64,000 bases of DNA from assembly GCA_036260945.1 (NCBI GenBank), contig DATALT010000002.1, positions 372,001-436,000 on the forward strand, written 5' to 3'. The position numbers and the translations under genes were made by a program. Shown one piece after another: positions 25,963-34,824 of the stretch. Position 1 is the stretch's first letter; each line of letters starts with the position of its first letter. Source of the DNA: Candidatus Babeliales bacterium (GTDB lineage: Bacteria > Babelota > Babeliae > Babelales > JACPOV01). The notes beneath the pieces were generated by a model, which saw nothing but the letters and a program-made list of their open reading frames with translations, was not told the DNA's origin and did no database searches.

Positions 25963-26681
25963 AACTCACTTTTCTTGGAACGCGCGGCAACATAAAAATA
26001 AAATCGAAGCGGCATTTACGCCATTCTTCATTACTCGTAGAATCAGGTACATCAAAAATAATGATCGATGCCGGGCTTGACTGGAAAACAAAACTAAAAA
26101 CTATTAATCCTGATGCAATTTTTATTACTCATGCACACCCAGATCATGCGGGAGGCCTATCGCCCAAAACGCCATGCCCTGTTTTTACCACGCCTGAAAG
26201 TTGGCAAGAAGTAAAAAAATATGAAATTGAAGAATGCCGCCTGATAATGCCAGGCGATCCTGTTTTAGCAGGAGATTTAACGATCGAAGCGTTTGAGGTA
26301 ATGCATTCTTTAAAAGCTCCGGCAGTTGGTTTTCGCATTTCTGATGATGAACATACTATTTTTTATGTGCCTGATGTCGTCAAAATAAAGAAAGAAAAAA
26401 AAGCACTTGAAGGGGTGGATCTTTATATTGGTGATGGCGCAATTATTAAACGTTCGCTGCTTGTACGGAAAAAAAATAATACCGAGGTGGGGCATGCGCC
26501 CATAATTATGCAATTGCAATGGTGCAAGAAAAATAAAATTTCGCGCATGATCGTTACCCACTGCGGCACCGAAATTACTGCCATGGATCCGCATGAGGCT
26601 GATGAAATCATCCATGAATTAGGAGATCGAGTTCGGGTTATTACGATGATTGCGTATGATGGATTAAAAATACCGTTATGA
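25959..26681 (+). CDS. MBL-fold metallohydrolase in LigD cassette
   Basis: 240 residues with the metallo-beta-lactamase fold: MKLTFLGTRGN opening, metal motif HAHPDHAGG (HxHxDH), a His in EVMHSLKAPAVGFRI, Asp in YVPDV and the late His in VTHCGTEI. The closest general class is PhnP/RNase Z-like phosphodiesterases. It overlaps both neighbours by 4 bases (ATGA) and sits between the PE and polymerase halves of a split LigD. That suggests a nuclease or phosphodiesterase acting on DNA or RNA ends, though substrate specificity is inference. No signal peptide is present in this member of the operon. Confidence 0.85.
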   Translation: MKLTFLGTRGNIKIKSKRHLRHSSLLVESGTSKIMIDAGLDWKTKLKTINPDAIFITHAHPDHAGGLSPKTPCPVFTTPESWQEVKKYEIEECRLIMPGDPVLAGDLTIEAFEVMHSLKAPAVGFRISDDEHTIFYVPDVVKIKKEKKALEGVDLYIGDGAIIKRSLLVRKKNNTEVGHAPIIMQLQWCKKNKISRMIVTHCGTEITAMDPHEADEIIHELGDRVRVITMIAYDGLKIPL

Positions 26682-27640
26682 TTTTTCGCTCATTTATTTT
26701 CGTATTAGTATCGAGCATACATTGCTTGTCATTCGCGCTGTGCGCGCAAAAAATAAAGGAAGAAGGGATGAGTATTAAGGCGGGGCGGTATGTAGTTGAA
26801 ATTTCACATCCTGAAAAAATTCTTTTTGCTCCAACAAAAATCACTAAAGGCGATTTAATTAACTATTATTTTGATATCGCCGATTACATGATTCCTTATA
26901 TGAAAGATCATCCACTTACGATGGTGCGTTATCCAAACGGCATAAAACATGATGGTTTTTATCAAAAAGATTCCCCCGAATATTTTCCTCAGTGGATTAA
27001 GCGAGTTTCGGTAAAAAAACAAGAAGGGGGCGTAACGCATTATGTAGTGTGCAATAATCAAGCAACGCTTATTTATTTAGCAAATCAAAATTGCATAACC
27101 CCTCATTTATGGCTCAGTAAATACGATAAATTAGAAAATCCAGATCGTATGATTTTTGATATCGATCCATCCATCAAAGATTTTCAAGTGGTTAAAGAAG
27201 CTGCATGGATTGTCAAAAAAGAATTAGATCGTTTAGGATTAAAATCGTTCGTGATGACAACCGGCGCTCATGGATTGCATGTTACCGTTCCGCTCAATAG
27301 GCGGGCAACTTTTGACGAAGTAAAAGAATTTGCACGCGCGATAGCAGAAAAAATAGCGGAAGATAATCCTAAAACAATCACGACGGAATTGAACATAAAA
27401 AAAAGGGGTAGGCGTACCTTTATCGATTATCTGCGCAATGGATTCGGGGCAACTGCCGTTGCGCCCTACGCTGTCCGGCCAATCGCGGGAGCCCCGGTCG
27501 CAACGCCACTTTCATGGCAAGAACTCGATAAGATTAAATCTGCGCAACAATTTACGATAAAGAATATCTTTAAGAGGCTCGATTCAATCAAAGATCCATG
27601 GAAAGATTTTTTTAAAGTGAGGCAGTCGATTAAGAAGTAA
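26678..27640 (+). CDS. Stand-alone LigD-type polymerase/primase (AEP) domain protein
   Basis: 320 residues carrying a full archaeo-eukaryotic primase POL domain of ligase D, which fills and adds nucleotides at double-strand breaks. Visible: IFDIDP with the metal-binding Asp161/Asp163, TTGAHGLHVTVPL, and FIDYLRNGFGATAVAPYAVR with the third acidic residue. ATG 26678 overlaps the MBL stop (ATGA) and yields a convincing signal peptide (FRSFIFVLVSSIHCLSFALCA). An internal ATG at 26768 has GGAAGAAGGG just upstream and matches the usual domain start (MSIKAGRYVVEI). Export of a polymerase would be surprising; two translation products are possible. No ligase or Ku gene is in the window. Confidence 0.87.
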   Translation: MIFRSFIFVLVSSIHCLSFALCAQKIKEEGMSIKAGRYVVEISHPEKILFAPTKITKGDLINYYFDIADYMIPYMKDHPLTMVRYPNGIKHDGFYQKDSPEYFPQWIKRVSVKKQEGGVTHYVVCNNQATLIYLANQNCITPHLWLSKYDKLENPDRMIFDIDPSIKDFQVVKEAAWIVKKELDRLGLKSFVMTTGAHGLHVTVPLNRRATFDEVKEFARAIAEKIAEDNPKTITTELNIKKRGRRTFIDYLRNGFGATAVAPYAVRPIAGAPVATPLSWQELDKIKSAQQFTIKNIFKRLDSIKDPWKDFFKVRQSIKK

Positions 27641-27668
27641 AAACTAGTAATAATTCATGGTAACTTTT

Positions 27669-28952
27669 TTACTTATATAAGTACATATTTTGAAGAAACA
27701 ACTCGGCAAACTCATAGAAACCTGAAAAGAATGTGCGCTCTTGATCATTACACGCTTTAGTTTTTTCATAAACGCTCTTAAAAATATTTCCATATTGTCC
27801 ATGCTGCGTAAAAGCAATCAATCTGTATTTATTATGAATGTAATTCGGATCGCAGAGCTTTGCTACAATAGCTTCACCATCTTTCGACCCTTTCCAACGA
27901 AACGCTAAAAACTCTCTAGCTTCGCCAACCAACCGTGCTGCATTGGGCTCTTTTTCTAAATACTTGGCCAACTCGGTGCATTTATTGATTTGATCTTTAG
28001 TTGAATCAGGCAAATCTTTTAATAATAATGGTTGAGAATCTAATCCAAGCGAGGAAATTTCGGTGCTGTGTGGAAAGGGCTTTTCATAACAAAAACACCC
28101 GTTTTGAGTATTGTAAATCTTCATTAAGTAATGAGGAAAGCCATCGTTAGTAACCATGGGAAATAAATGTGGCGCGTTTTCAGATGGCAAACTGATGCCA
28201 GAAAGATGTGGCAAGTTTGCGTTGCTTTTATAATCATTTGCATTGCTCAAAAAATAAGACATTTCCATTGTTGTGTTATCTTTTAAATTATACATGGTCA
28301 CTTTTGATTGACCAGAACACATAATGAGAAAGCGATCATTTTTTAGAAAATAGTTTCGTAATTTTGAATGAGTAGTTCCTGTATAGGTAGAAGATTTTTG
28401 AAATTCTTCATCTACGTGCCATTGGGCATCAAGAGATGCTCGCTTTAACAGAGAAAGTTGCCCTGTGTTTTGATCACTTACTATGATTGTTAGTTTATCT
28501 CCATCTAGGGACTTCCAAACTGCATTATCCTGTTTTTTTGGTGGGAGAGTGCCAACCGCAAATGAATCATAGAGTGTTTTATCAATTTCATAAAAATTAT
28601 TTTGGGATAGCGCGGTATCTTTTGCTACAAACAAACTAATCGTGCTTTTCTCTACATGGACCGAGACGCTGCTATCAATAGCAAATCTATTATCGACCGG
28701 AACTCGGGAAAGAATCGTTTGCTGTAGTGGAATAGGTAATGCAGCAATTCGCGTTGAAAGTTTTATGCTCTCAGGTTTAGTATCTTTTTTTTCTAGCAAA
28801 GAAAATCCTGTGCCTGCATATTTTTGATATATTATTCGCTTAGTAAACGCCTTATTTGTAAATGAACTAAAAATCTGTGGGCGTTTTTCCATCCCAGAAA
28901 TAGCAAAGACGTAAGTTAGGGCTGTGAATAAAATAATTTGCGAAGAAATCAT
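27669..28952 (-). CDS. Exported orphan protein, 427 residues, weak F-box-like segment
   Basis: A signal peptide (IILFTALTYVFAISG) is followed by a ~400-residue soluble protein with no recognised domain. Near residues 68-85, RIAALPIPLQQTILSRVP loosely fits the F-box consensus (LPxxLxxxILSxVP), which in intracellular bacteria can recruit host ubiquitin ligases; a single weak match is not proof. The central part alternates beta-rich stretches, perhaps a propeller. No ribosome site is obvious before ATG 28952. It is convergent with the LigD cassette and divergent from the LRR gene across a 427-base gap. Confidence 0.72.
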   Translation of the reverse strand: MISSQIILFTALTYVFAISGMEKRPQIFSSFTNKAFTKRIIYQKYAGTGFSLLEKKDTKPESIKLSTRIAALPIPLQQTILSRVPVDNRFAIDSSVSVHVEKSTISLFVAKDTALSQNNFYEIDKTLYDSFAVGTLPPKKQDNAVWKSLDGDKLTIIVSDQNTGQLSLLKRASLDAQWHVDEEFQKSSTYTGTTHSKLRNYFLKNDRFLIMCSGQSKVTMYNLKDNTTMEMSYFLSNANDYKSNANLPHLSGISLPSENAPHLFPMVTNDGFPHYLMKIYNTQNGCFCYEKPFPHSTEISSLGLDSQPLLLKDLPDSTKDQINKCTELAKYLEKEPNAARLVGEAREFLAFRWKGSKDGEAIVAKLCDPNYIHNKYRLIAFTQHGQYGNIFKSVYEKTKACNDQERTFFSGFYEFAELFLQNMYLYK

Positions 28953-29379
28953 GTGCTAAAATTCAATAAAAAATTCATTCAGTAATTATTGTTTAATAAT
29001 AGTCGATTTATTAATATTATCTACTAATTTCAATTATATTCGTTCGGGTTCATAATGAAGCAAGCGATTAAAAAATAAAATTACATATTATTTCTTGTAA
29101 ACCGGACTCTCATATTTTCTTCTATTTGTTTCTCGGCAAATAAATGAAAGGGAGAACTGTAAATTCTTTAAAATTAATTGTTTATTTTCGCTTTTTTTTT
29201 CTTAATGCACCAATTGAAATATCCGAGAAATATGTTGTTCTTCAATGCAAAAGAGAAAAGCATGAATAATAGGATGTTTTTTTTTAATAAAAAATAGCAA
29301 ACTTTAAAATAAAAATCGTGACAAGTTTCTAACTGTGTGATAAAAATGGGGGGGCGATTAATTATGTTATTTTTTTTAA
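28953..29379. other. Long AT-rich intergenic region between divergent exported-protein genes
   Basis: 427 bases, very AT-rich, with several T runs and no RNA gene, repeat or hairpin of note. It presumably holds the divergent promoters of the genes at 28952 (-) and 29380 (+), but AT-richness makes individual boxes unreliable. A 41-codon frame starting at 29143 (+) has no ribosome site and is not called. Confidence 0.5.
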
Positions 29380-30867
29380 ATGAATGCTTCTATGAAAATG
29401 AATTTTTTATTCGGTTGGTTATTTTTTATGGCAGCTACACTTACAGCCATGGAAGATCAAAATAGAAAATGCGATAACGTAGATTTCTCAAGCTTATCAC
29501 TTACTACATTGAATGAGCTGATTGAAAAAAGCGATAAGGCAGAATTGGATCAAATCTACAAAGATCTTGAACTGCGCAAAAGAGACGAGGCCCCTCTGGA
29601 AGAACGATTGTCGATTTTTGAATTACAGGAGTTTGTCTTAAAGCGTAAAGGGCAGCTATTCGAGTCTCAACTCAAGCAAATAGAGCTTAGTTATCAGAAA
29701 TCGCCAGAAGGCGCCGTGAGCGACTCAACAAAACACGCAGCTTCAGTTGTGAATGTCACCCTAGACCTACCTACATTATTCAAAACTGCACTTCGCCTTA
29801 AAATATTTTCACCAGAACCGGGCACATTAGATTTGTCAAATCAAGGAATAAAAGATTTAAAAGGTTTTCTTGCTGCACGAATTAATGAGACTAGAAATGC
29901 GCAACCACCTGTTTTTCGACCATCAAAAAAGGTTTTTGTTCCTGTTCCTGTGCTTAAGAAACTTAATCTTCAAGGGAATCATATAAGTAGTTCAAAATTA
30001 TACGAACTTCCTGGGACTCTCGAAGAACTTAATGTGACCGGCAACGACACTAGCATCTGCCTACCGAGTGATTTATCACATTTAAAAAAGCTTTCGACAT
30101 TGAAAGGACTTCAACTTGATAATACATTTGATTTTGGACAAAATCTGCCGGAGTCTCTCCAAGAATTGGAATTAACTATTTTGGAATTGATTCCTGATGG
30201 TAAAGGAGTCATTAGACGGCCACCACTGGAACACCTTACCCGGCTGACGCGTTTGAAACTAAATAGAAAGCATAATAAACGTGTTTCGTCAGAGATTTTA
30301 CCCAAAAGCTTAGCGCAACTGGAAGTGACCTACATGGTCCCTTATGGTAAAAGTTGGCCTGCAAATAAAGAATGTGTTAATCATGATCAAATTCTTTCAA
30401 CTGTTGATGAAATATTTTATAAATGGTCAGCTAAAGATCTGCCCAATCTTGCTAAGACGAAAATAGTTTATGCCCCGCTTCCTCAAGAGGAAATTACTGT
30501 TTCTAATAAATCTTTATCTAAATTTCCCATGTTACCTCTTTCTCTCAAACGATTGACTTTCATTTATGATGGCAATAATAAGGAACAAGCACATCCTAAG
30601 AATTTTAAGGAACTTACCAATCTGACGAGTTTAAAGGTTAGGTCCTCGGCAGTGGATAATTTTGAGCTGGCTTTGCCTGATAGTATTGAGGAATTGGAAT
30701 TTCATTATACGGTAAATCGATTCAGAAACATCCCTGAAGATGAATTATATTCGACTCGTCCGGCGCTGCTTGATTCAAAATATAAACTATGGGCTACAAA
30801 CTTGCCAAATCTTAAGAAAGTCGCTGAGCTCTATTATCATGATGGCGATGAGTGTACCATTTCATAA
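29380..30867 (+). CDS. Exported leucine-rich-repeat-like protein
   Basis: 495 residues. A signal peptide (NFLFGWLFFMAATLTA) is followed by an alpha-helical charged region, then LRR-like repeats: TLDLSNQGIKDL, LKKLNLQGNHIS and a recurring LPxSLxxLxl unit (LPGTLEELNV, LPESLQELEL, LPKSLAQLEV, LPLSLKRLTF, LPDSIEELEF). The LPxSL pattern resembles bacterial effector LRRs and the FNIP repeats of amoebae. ATG 29392 is an equally good start; neither has a strong ribosome site. Likely a protein-binding factor acting outside the cytosol, possibly host-directed. The last residues lack a membrane anchor. Confidence 0.8.
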   Translation: MNASMKMNFLFGWLFFMAATLTAMEDQNRKCDNVDFSSLSLTTLNELIEKSDKAELDQIYKDLELRKRDEAPLEERLSIFELQEFVLKRKGQLFESQLKQIELSYQKSPEGAVSDSTKHAASVVNVTLDLPTLFKTALRLKIFSPEPGTLDLSNQGIKDLKGFLAARINETRNAQPPVFRPSKKVFVPVPVLKKLNLQGNHISSSKLYELPGTLEELNVTGNDTSICLPSDLSHLKKLSTLKGLQLDNTFDFGQNLPESLQELELTILELIPDGKGVIRRPPLEHLTRLTRLKLNRKHNKRVSSEILPKSLAQLEVTYMVPYGKSWPANKECVNHDQILSTVDEIFYKWSAKDLPNLAKTKIVYAPLPQEEITVSNKSLSKFPMLPLSLKRLTFIYDGNNKEQAHPKNFKELTNLTSLKVRSSAVDNFELALPDSIEELEFHYTVNRFRNIPEDELYSTRPALLDSKYKLWATNLPNLKKVAELYYHDGDECTIS

Positions 30868-30904
30868 AGCTATTTATTTTATCTCCAGAATTTGGGCTGA
30901 ATGA

Positions 30905-30919
30905 GGCGTTGACAACGCC
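30905..30919. terminator. Weak hairpin between convergent genes
   Basis: GGCGTT/AACGCC forms a 6-bp stem with a 3-base loop between the LRR gene (+) and ftsW (-). No T run follows, so a terminator role is only suggested by position. Confidence 0.3.
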
Positions 30920-30994
30920 ACTCTTATAGAAAGAATAAGACTCTATTAAATCTTCGCAAGAATTTAATGTTAATAAAAAGCTCAAAGAAAAAAG

Positions 30995-32104
30995 CTACGC
31001 ATTTCTATTGTGGGCAACGCAATTCATAATAAGGCCGATCATTGCAAGGCTGCAAATAAGTGAGGAATTTCCGTAACTAATAAAGGGCAGGCCGATGCCT
31101 TTAGTTGGCAGCAGGCCAGTGGTTACCGCAATATTTATCGTTGCTTGTAGGCTCGTCATGATCACGAAACCAAGCGTTACAACCATGGCAAAGGGATTGC
31201 TCAATTTCGACGCTATGCGCATACCAAAATAAAGAAATAGCATATACAGAAAAATAATGAGCAGAGCGCCGATAAATCCCGTTTCTTCTGCAATGATGGC
31301 GAAAATAAAATCGGTATGCTGCATTGGCAAATAAAAGAATTTTTGGCGAGAGTTTGAAATCCCAACGCCTAACCAACTGCCCGATCCGATAGCGATAAGT
31401 GATTGAATAAGTTGAAAACCGGAACCTTGCGGATCGCTCCACGGATTAAAGAATGTCGTAATTCGTTTTAATCGATAGCTTCTCATGTAAATAAGGGCTG
31501 TACCAACCGGGATGCTAAGTGCTGCGCCGCTCAAAAGCAATTTAGTGTTTATTTGCATAATAAAAAAAATAAGAAAAACGGTGCAAGTGAGCGTTACGGT
31601 CATACCAAAATCCGGCTGTTTGAGCAGCAAAAGGCATCCAGCGCCAAAGAGAGTCAAAAATGGAAGATAACTTTTTATAGAATTGCGTTTACCGGTCATT
31701 TTAGTTAAATAGGCAGCTAGGTACATTAAAAGGGTAATTTTCAGAAGTTCGCTTGGCTGAAAAGAAAACCCGCCCAACGATAACCAACGATTTGAACCGT
31801 GAATTTTAAGAGTTAAACCGGGAACAAAGGTAAGCGCAGTTAATCCTAACGCGCCAAGATAAAAGAGAGATGAGCAAGATTCAATCAGTGATAATGGTAA
31901 AAAACGGGTAATTAATAACACGAAAAAACCAAGCAGGATCCCAAAACATTGTTTTTTGACAAAATAGTGGGCTGATCCGCATTTTTCAAGCGCGAAAACA
32001 GAACTTGATGAGTACACGAAAATTAATCCGAGTACAATGAGCGCGCAAACCACTCCTAAGAAAATACGCAGATCGGTCTTGAGTCGCTTCTGCTCTATAT
32101 ACAT
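30995..32104 (-). CDS. ftsW: Peptidoglycan glycosyltransferase FtsW/RodA/SpoVE family
   Basis: 369 residues with about ten membrane helices. This SEDS-family polymerase builds glycan strands from lipid II, at the septum if FtsW. Family segments: GSNRWLSLGGFSFQPSELLKI, QPDFGMTVTL with the conserved acidic residue of the SEDS active site, ITTFFNPWSDPQGSGFQLIQSL, and EETGFIGALLII near the C-terminus, ending in LPFISYGNSSL. FtsW versus RodA cannot be fully separated; the wording of these segments favours FtsW. It begins 4 bases after the stop of a small exported-protein gene and is co-transcribed with it. Confidence 0.92.
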   Translation of the reverse strand: MYIEQKRLKTDLRIFLGVVCALIVLGLIFVYSSSSVFALEKCGSAHYFVKKQCFGILLGFFVLLITRFLPLSLIESCSSLFYLGALGLTALTFVPGLTLKIHGSNRWLSLGGFSFQPSELLKITLLMYLAAYLTKMTGKRNSIKSYLPFLTLFGAGCLLLLKQPDFGMTVTLTCTVFLIFFIMQINTKLLLSGAALSIPVGTALIYMRSYRLKRITTFFNPWSDPQGSGFQLIQSLIAIGSGSWLGVGISNSRQKFFYLPMQHTDFIFAIIAEETGFIGALLIIFLYMLFLYFGMRIASKLSNPFAMVVTLGFVIMTSLQATINIAVTTGLLPTKGIGLPFISYGNSSLICSLAMIGLIMNCVAHNRNA

Positions 32105-32108
32105 TTCT

Positions 32109-32606
32109 TTATTTCACACCAACGGGTTGCTCGAGCCAACTTTCGTGAATACATACGGATCGCTTATTACTCAAAAGCGTGCCATAAAAGATTCTTCCCT
32201 TAAAGAGAGGTTCACTTTTATAGAAAGCATTATTGCCTAAAAATTCACCACGCTGATATTTATTAAATTCTTCCACTAAATGAGGCTTAAGATCTTGCTC
32301 ACTTATCACTTGGACATAAGAACCAACCGGAAATTGGTCGTTTAAGTCAAAAAGATTTACCGCGGAGTTAGGAAGAGGCTGTTCAAAAAAAAATTCCTCA
32401 TTTTTGAATGGCCCATTAAAAATTTTCATTACTCGAGGATCATTCGCAGTATGGGCGTGCGGCATACTTCTTCGAGGTTTAAATCCAGAAATCCAGCCGT
32501 AAATAGCTTTTCTGCATGATTTAAAGAAGGACTGTGGATCCTGGCAAACAACGTTAAAAGTAAAGGTTGAAATACACAAGATTGTCATTATTTTTGGTTT
32601 GATCAT
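32109..32606 (-). CDS. Small exported protein upstream of ftsW
   Basis: 165 residues, ATG preceded by AAAGGA, with an N-terminal signal (IMTILCISTFTFNVVC) and a soluble remainder containing FPVGSYVQVISEQDL and FKGRIFYGTLL. No family recognised. Only 4 bases separate its stop from ftsW, so expression is linked to cell-wall synthesis; a periplasmic division or wall role is possible but unproven. Confidence 0.72.
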   Translation of the reverse strand: MIKPKIMTILCISTFTFNVVCQDPQSFFKSCRKAIYGWISGFKPRRSMPHAHTANDPRVMKIFNGPFKNEEFFFEQPLPNSAVNLFDLNDQFPVGSYVQVISEQDLKPHLVEEFNKYQRGEFLGNNAFYKSEPLFKGRIFYGTLLSNKRSVCIHESWLEQPVGVK

Positions 32607-32739
32607 GTATTCCTTTTTTAGTTGAATAACTGCTTGACTATAAAAAAATGTATTAACTTGATCTTATGCTGCAAGCTTACCGATTATTTTTTCTTGCTAC
32701 AATATTAAATTCGAAGATATGAAAAAAAAGGGAATATAC

Positions 32740-34032
32740 ATGAACTATCCAAACTTATTACCGTACGATCAAGTCTTTTGGTATTTAGAAAAAAATGAAG
32801 TCCGTCCTCTGAAAGAATCAATTAAAACCGATGTTGTCATTATTGGAGGCGGTATGGCGGGCCTTTCTGCGGCGCAAGCATTTGCCCAGCGTGGTCTGCG
32901 AGTCGTTCTGCTTGAGAAAAATTTCTGTGGCTCCGGCGCAACCGGAAAAAGTTCTGGATTTATTACGCCCGATTCGGAATTGCCACTTCGCACATTTAAA
33001 GAAAAGTATGGTGCCCAAGAAGCGAGAAAACTTTGGAATTTCATACTCTCGGGCGTTCACATCATTAAAGAAAACATCAAAAAACATGAAATCGATTGCG
33101 ATTATCAAGAACAGGATACATTGGTAGTCGCCACCAGTGATCGTGCTTTTACAAACGAAATTAGACGCGAATATCAAACGCGCCAGGAACTTAATTATGA
33201 AAGTCGTTTGTATACGCATGATGAAATCGGTCAAGTAATAACTGGTGAGCATTATTCTGGTGCGGTGCGCTACGCAGATACGTTTGGCATCCATGCTTAT
33301 CGCTATTGCGCTGGCATGAAAAAGGTGCTTGAAAAAACCGGAGTTCGTATTTACGAAGAAACGCCGGTGATCGATATAAAAGATCATGTAGTGACGACGT
33401 TTGGAGGAAAGGTACAAGCTGAGCACATTATTATCTGCACCGACCGATTTGCGCGTTCGCTTCCCGCTTTAAAAAACAATTTGTATCATGTGCAAACAAA
33501 TCTTATGATTTCGGCGCCGCTTTCTGATACCGATATACAGAAAATTTTTCCTGATAAGCTCTGCATGGTGTGGGATACAGATTTGGTCTACCATTATTAT
33601 AGGATTACGGGCGAAAACAGATTACTTCTTGGCGGAGCTCGGCTGATTGATACCTATGCAAAAAAAGAAACGCATAATAATATGAGCACAGCAGCTTTGC
33701 TTGAAAATTATTTTGAAAAAAAATATCCCCATTTTCCAGTTTCATTTGAATATATGTGGCCAGGCTTAATAGGCGTCAGCAAAGATTTGTTTCCGCTTGC
33801 CGGAAGAGACCAAACTATGAAATCGGTCTATTATATTGCAGCCGCTACCGGATTGCCTTGGGCAGCTGCACTTGGAGCATATAGCGCCGATTGCATGCTG
33901 GATAATAACGCAGAATTTGATCCATATTTTTCGCCAGATCGTTCGTTTACGCTCGGACCACTAGCAAATCATCTGCTTGGAACGCGATTAACTTTTGCAT
34001 TGTCAAATTTCTTGACCGTAGGAAGCGTATAA
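32740..34032 (+). CDS. FAD-dependent oxidoreductase, DAO/PuuB-like
   Basis: ATG 32740 follows AAAGGG and is favoured over ATG 32719. About 430 residues of the D-amino-acid-oxidase family: VVIIGGGMAGLSAAQAFA binds FAD, GATGKSSGFITPDSEL is the second cofactor contact, and YHYYRITGENRLLLGGARL and the C-terminal ATGLPWAAALGAYSAD complete the fold. The overall layout resembles gamma-glutamylputrescine oxidase (PuuB) and other amine or glycine oxidases. The substrate is presumably an amine or amino acid, not decidable here. No signal peptide. It stands alone, divergent from the ftsW operon. Confidence 0.88.
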   Translation: MNYPNLLPYDQVFWYLEKNEVRPLKESIKTDVVIIGGGMAGLSAAQAFAQRGLRVVLLEKNFCGSGATGKSSGFITPDSELPLRTFKEKYGAQEARKLWNFILSGVHIIKENIKKHEIDCDYQEQDTLVVATSDRAFTNEIRREYQTRQELNYESRLYTHDEIGQVITGEHYSGAVRYADTFGIHAYRYCAGMKKVLEKTGVRIYEETPVIDIKDHVVTTFGGKVQAEHIIICTDRFARSLPALKNNLYHVQTNLMISAPLSDTDIQKIFPDKLCMVWDTDLVYHYYRITGENRLLLGGARLIDTYAKKETHNNMSTAALLENYFEKKYPHFPVSFEYMWPGLIGVSKDLFPLAGRDQTMKSVYYIAAATGLPWAAALGAYSADCMLDNNAEFDPYFSPDRSFTLGPLANHLLGTRLTFALSNFLTVGSV

Positions 34033-34149
34033 TCGTTCGATACAATTTTTAACTGTGTAAAAAATCACTCACGATGATTGGAGGACTATAGATACAAATG
34101 TTTAACAGTCTTGATAAATCGTCTTTAGCCCTAATCTCGAATTCTAGTT

Positions 34150-34824
34150 TCACTTCAGAACCACGCAAGGTAAGGGGAAAAATTGTGTATAAAACCAGGT
34201 AATTCCTAAGGTACCGATAATAGTATACATCACGTATCGTTTCGGTATTTGAAAATTATTGGCAATACTTCTTTCTAAATTAGCAATCTGAGCATTCTGT
34301 TCAGTTATTTTTTTTTGAGCTTTTGTTAAAGAATTCGTTGTAAAATCATGTATCCACATAAAGTCATCAATTGGTTTGGTTTCAATTAATTTCCACCGAG
34401 ATTTTTCCATCGCATCCCCAAGGTTTGCGACAGCGCTCAAAAAACGAACTTGATTCATCGAGAAGTTTTGAAGTGAAGCACGATTGAACCGCTCACATAT
34501 TTCTTTAAAGGAAGGACTATTGGACCTATCATTTAATAGATCTTTAAGTTTGTTTTCTCTGTCCAAACTCGCTAGAAAATTGTAACGAAAAGAAATCATT
34601 TCCGTGGTGATCTCTGATCTTTCTTTTTTTATTTTTGCATATTTTATTCTTAATCTTTCATTTTCTTTTTTAAGCCTATCAATTTCAGCTTCATAATAAT
34701 TAGCTATAGTTATACCTTCAAAACTGGATTCTATTTCCATTCCGTTTAAGCAAAACATCTGGAACATAGATAAAAACCCAATGAAATTCTTTATGAATGA
34801 AAGAACAACCACATCCGTCAGCAC
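34150..34824 (-). CDS. Coiled-coil protein with N- and C-terminal hydrophobic segments
   Basis: 224 residues from a GTG at 34824 that overlaps the NUDIX gene stop by 7 bases; in-frame ATGs about 20 codons later are alternative starts. A hydrophobic N-terminus (FIGFLSMFQMFCL) is followed by a strong coiled coil (YYEAEIDRLKKENERLRIKY) and a C-terminal helix near residues 196-216 (YTIIGTLGITWFYTQFF). No family recognised. It may tether a coiled coil to the envelope. It is the last gene of the NUDIX/cupin group. Confidence 0.65.
   Translation of the reverse strand: MLTDVVVLSFIKNFIGFLSMFQMFCLNGMEIESSFEGITIANYYEAEIDRLKKENERLRIKYAKIKKERSEITTEMISFRYNFLASLDRENKLKDLLNDRSNSPSFKEICERFNRASLQNFSMNQVRFLSAVANLGDAMEKSRWKLIETKPIDDFMWIHDFTTNSLTKAQKKITEQNAQIANLERSIANNFQIPKRYVMYTIIGTLGITWFYTQFFPLPCVVLK

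Noticed and set aside
29143-29268. 41-codon frame in the 28953-29379 gap
   Set aside because: No ribosome site, Phe/Lys-rich composition as expected from T/A-rich DNA, and no recognisable signal.
32818-33426. A 202-codon antisense frame within the FAD oxidoreductase gene
   Set aside because: The sense strand encodes a clear DAO-family protein over the same bases; the antisense product looks like composition-driven sequence.
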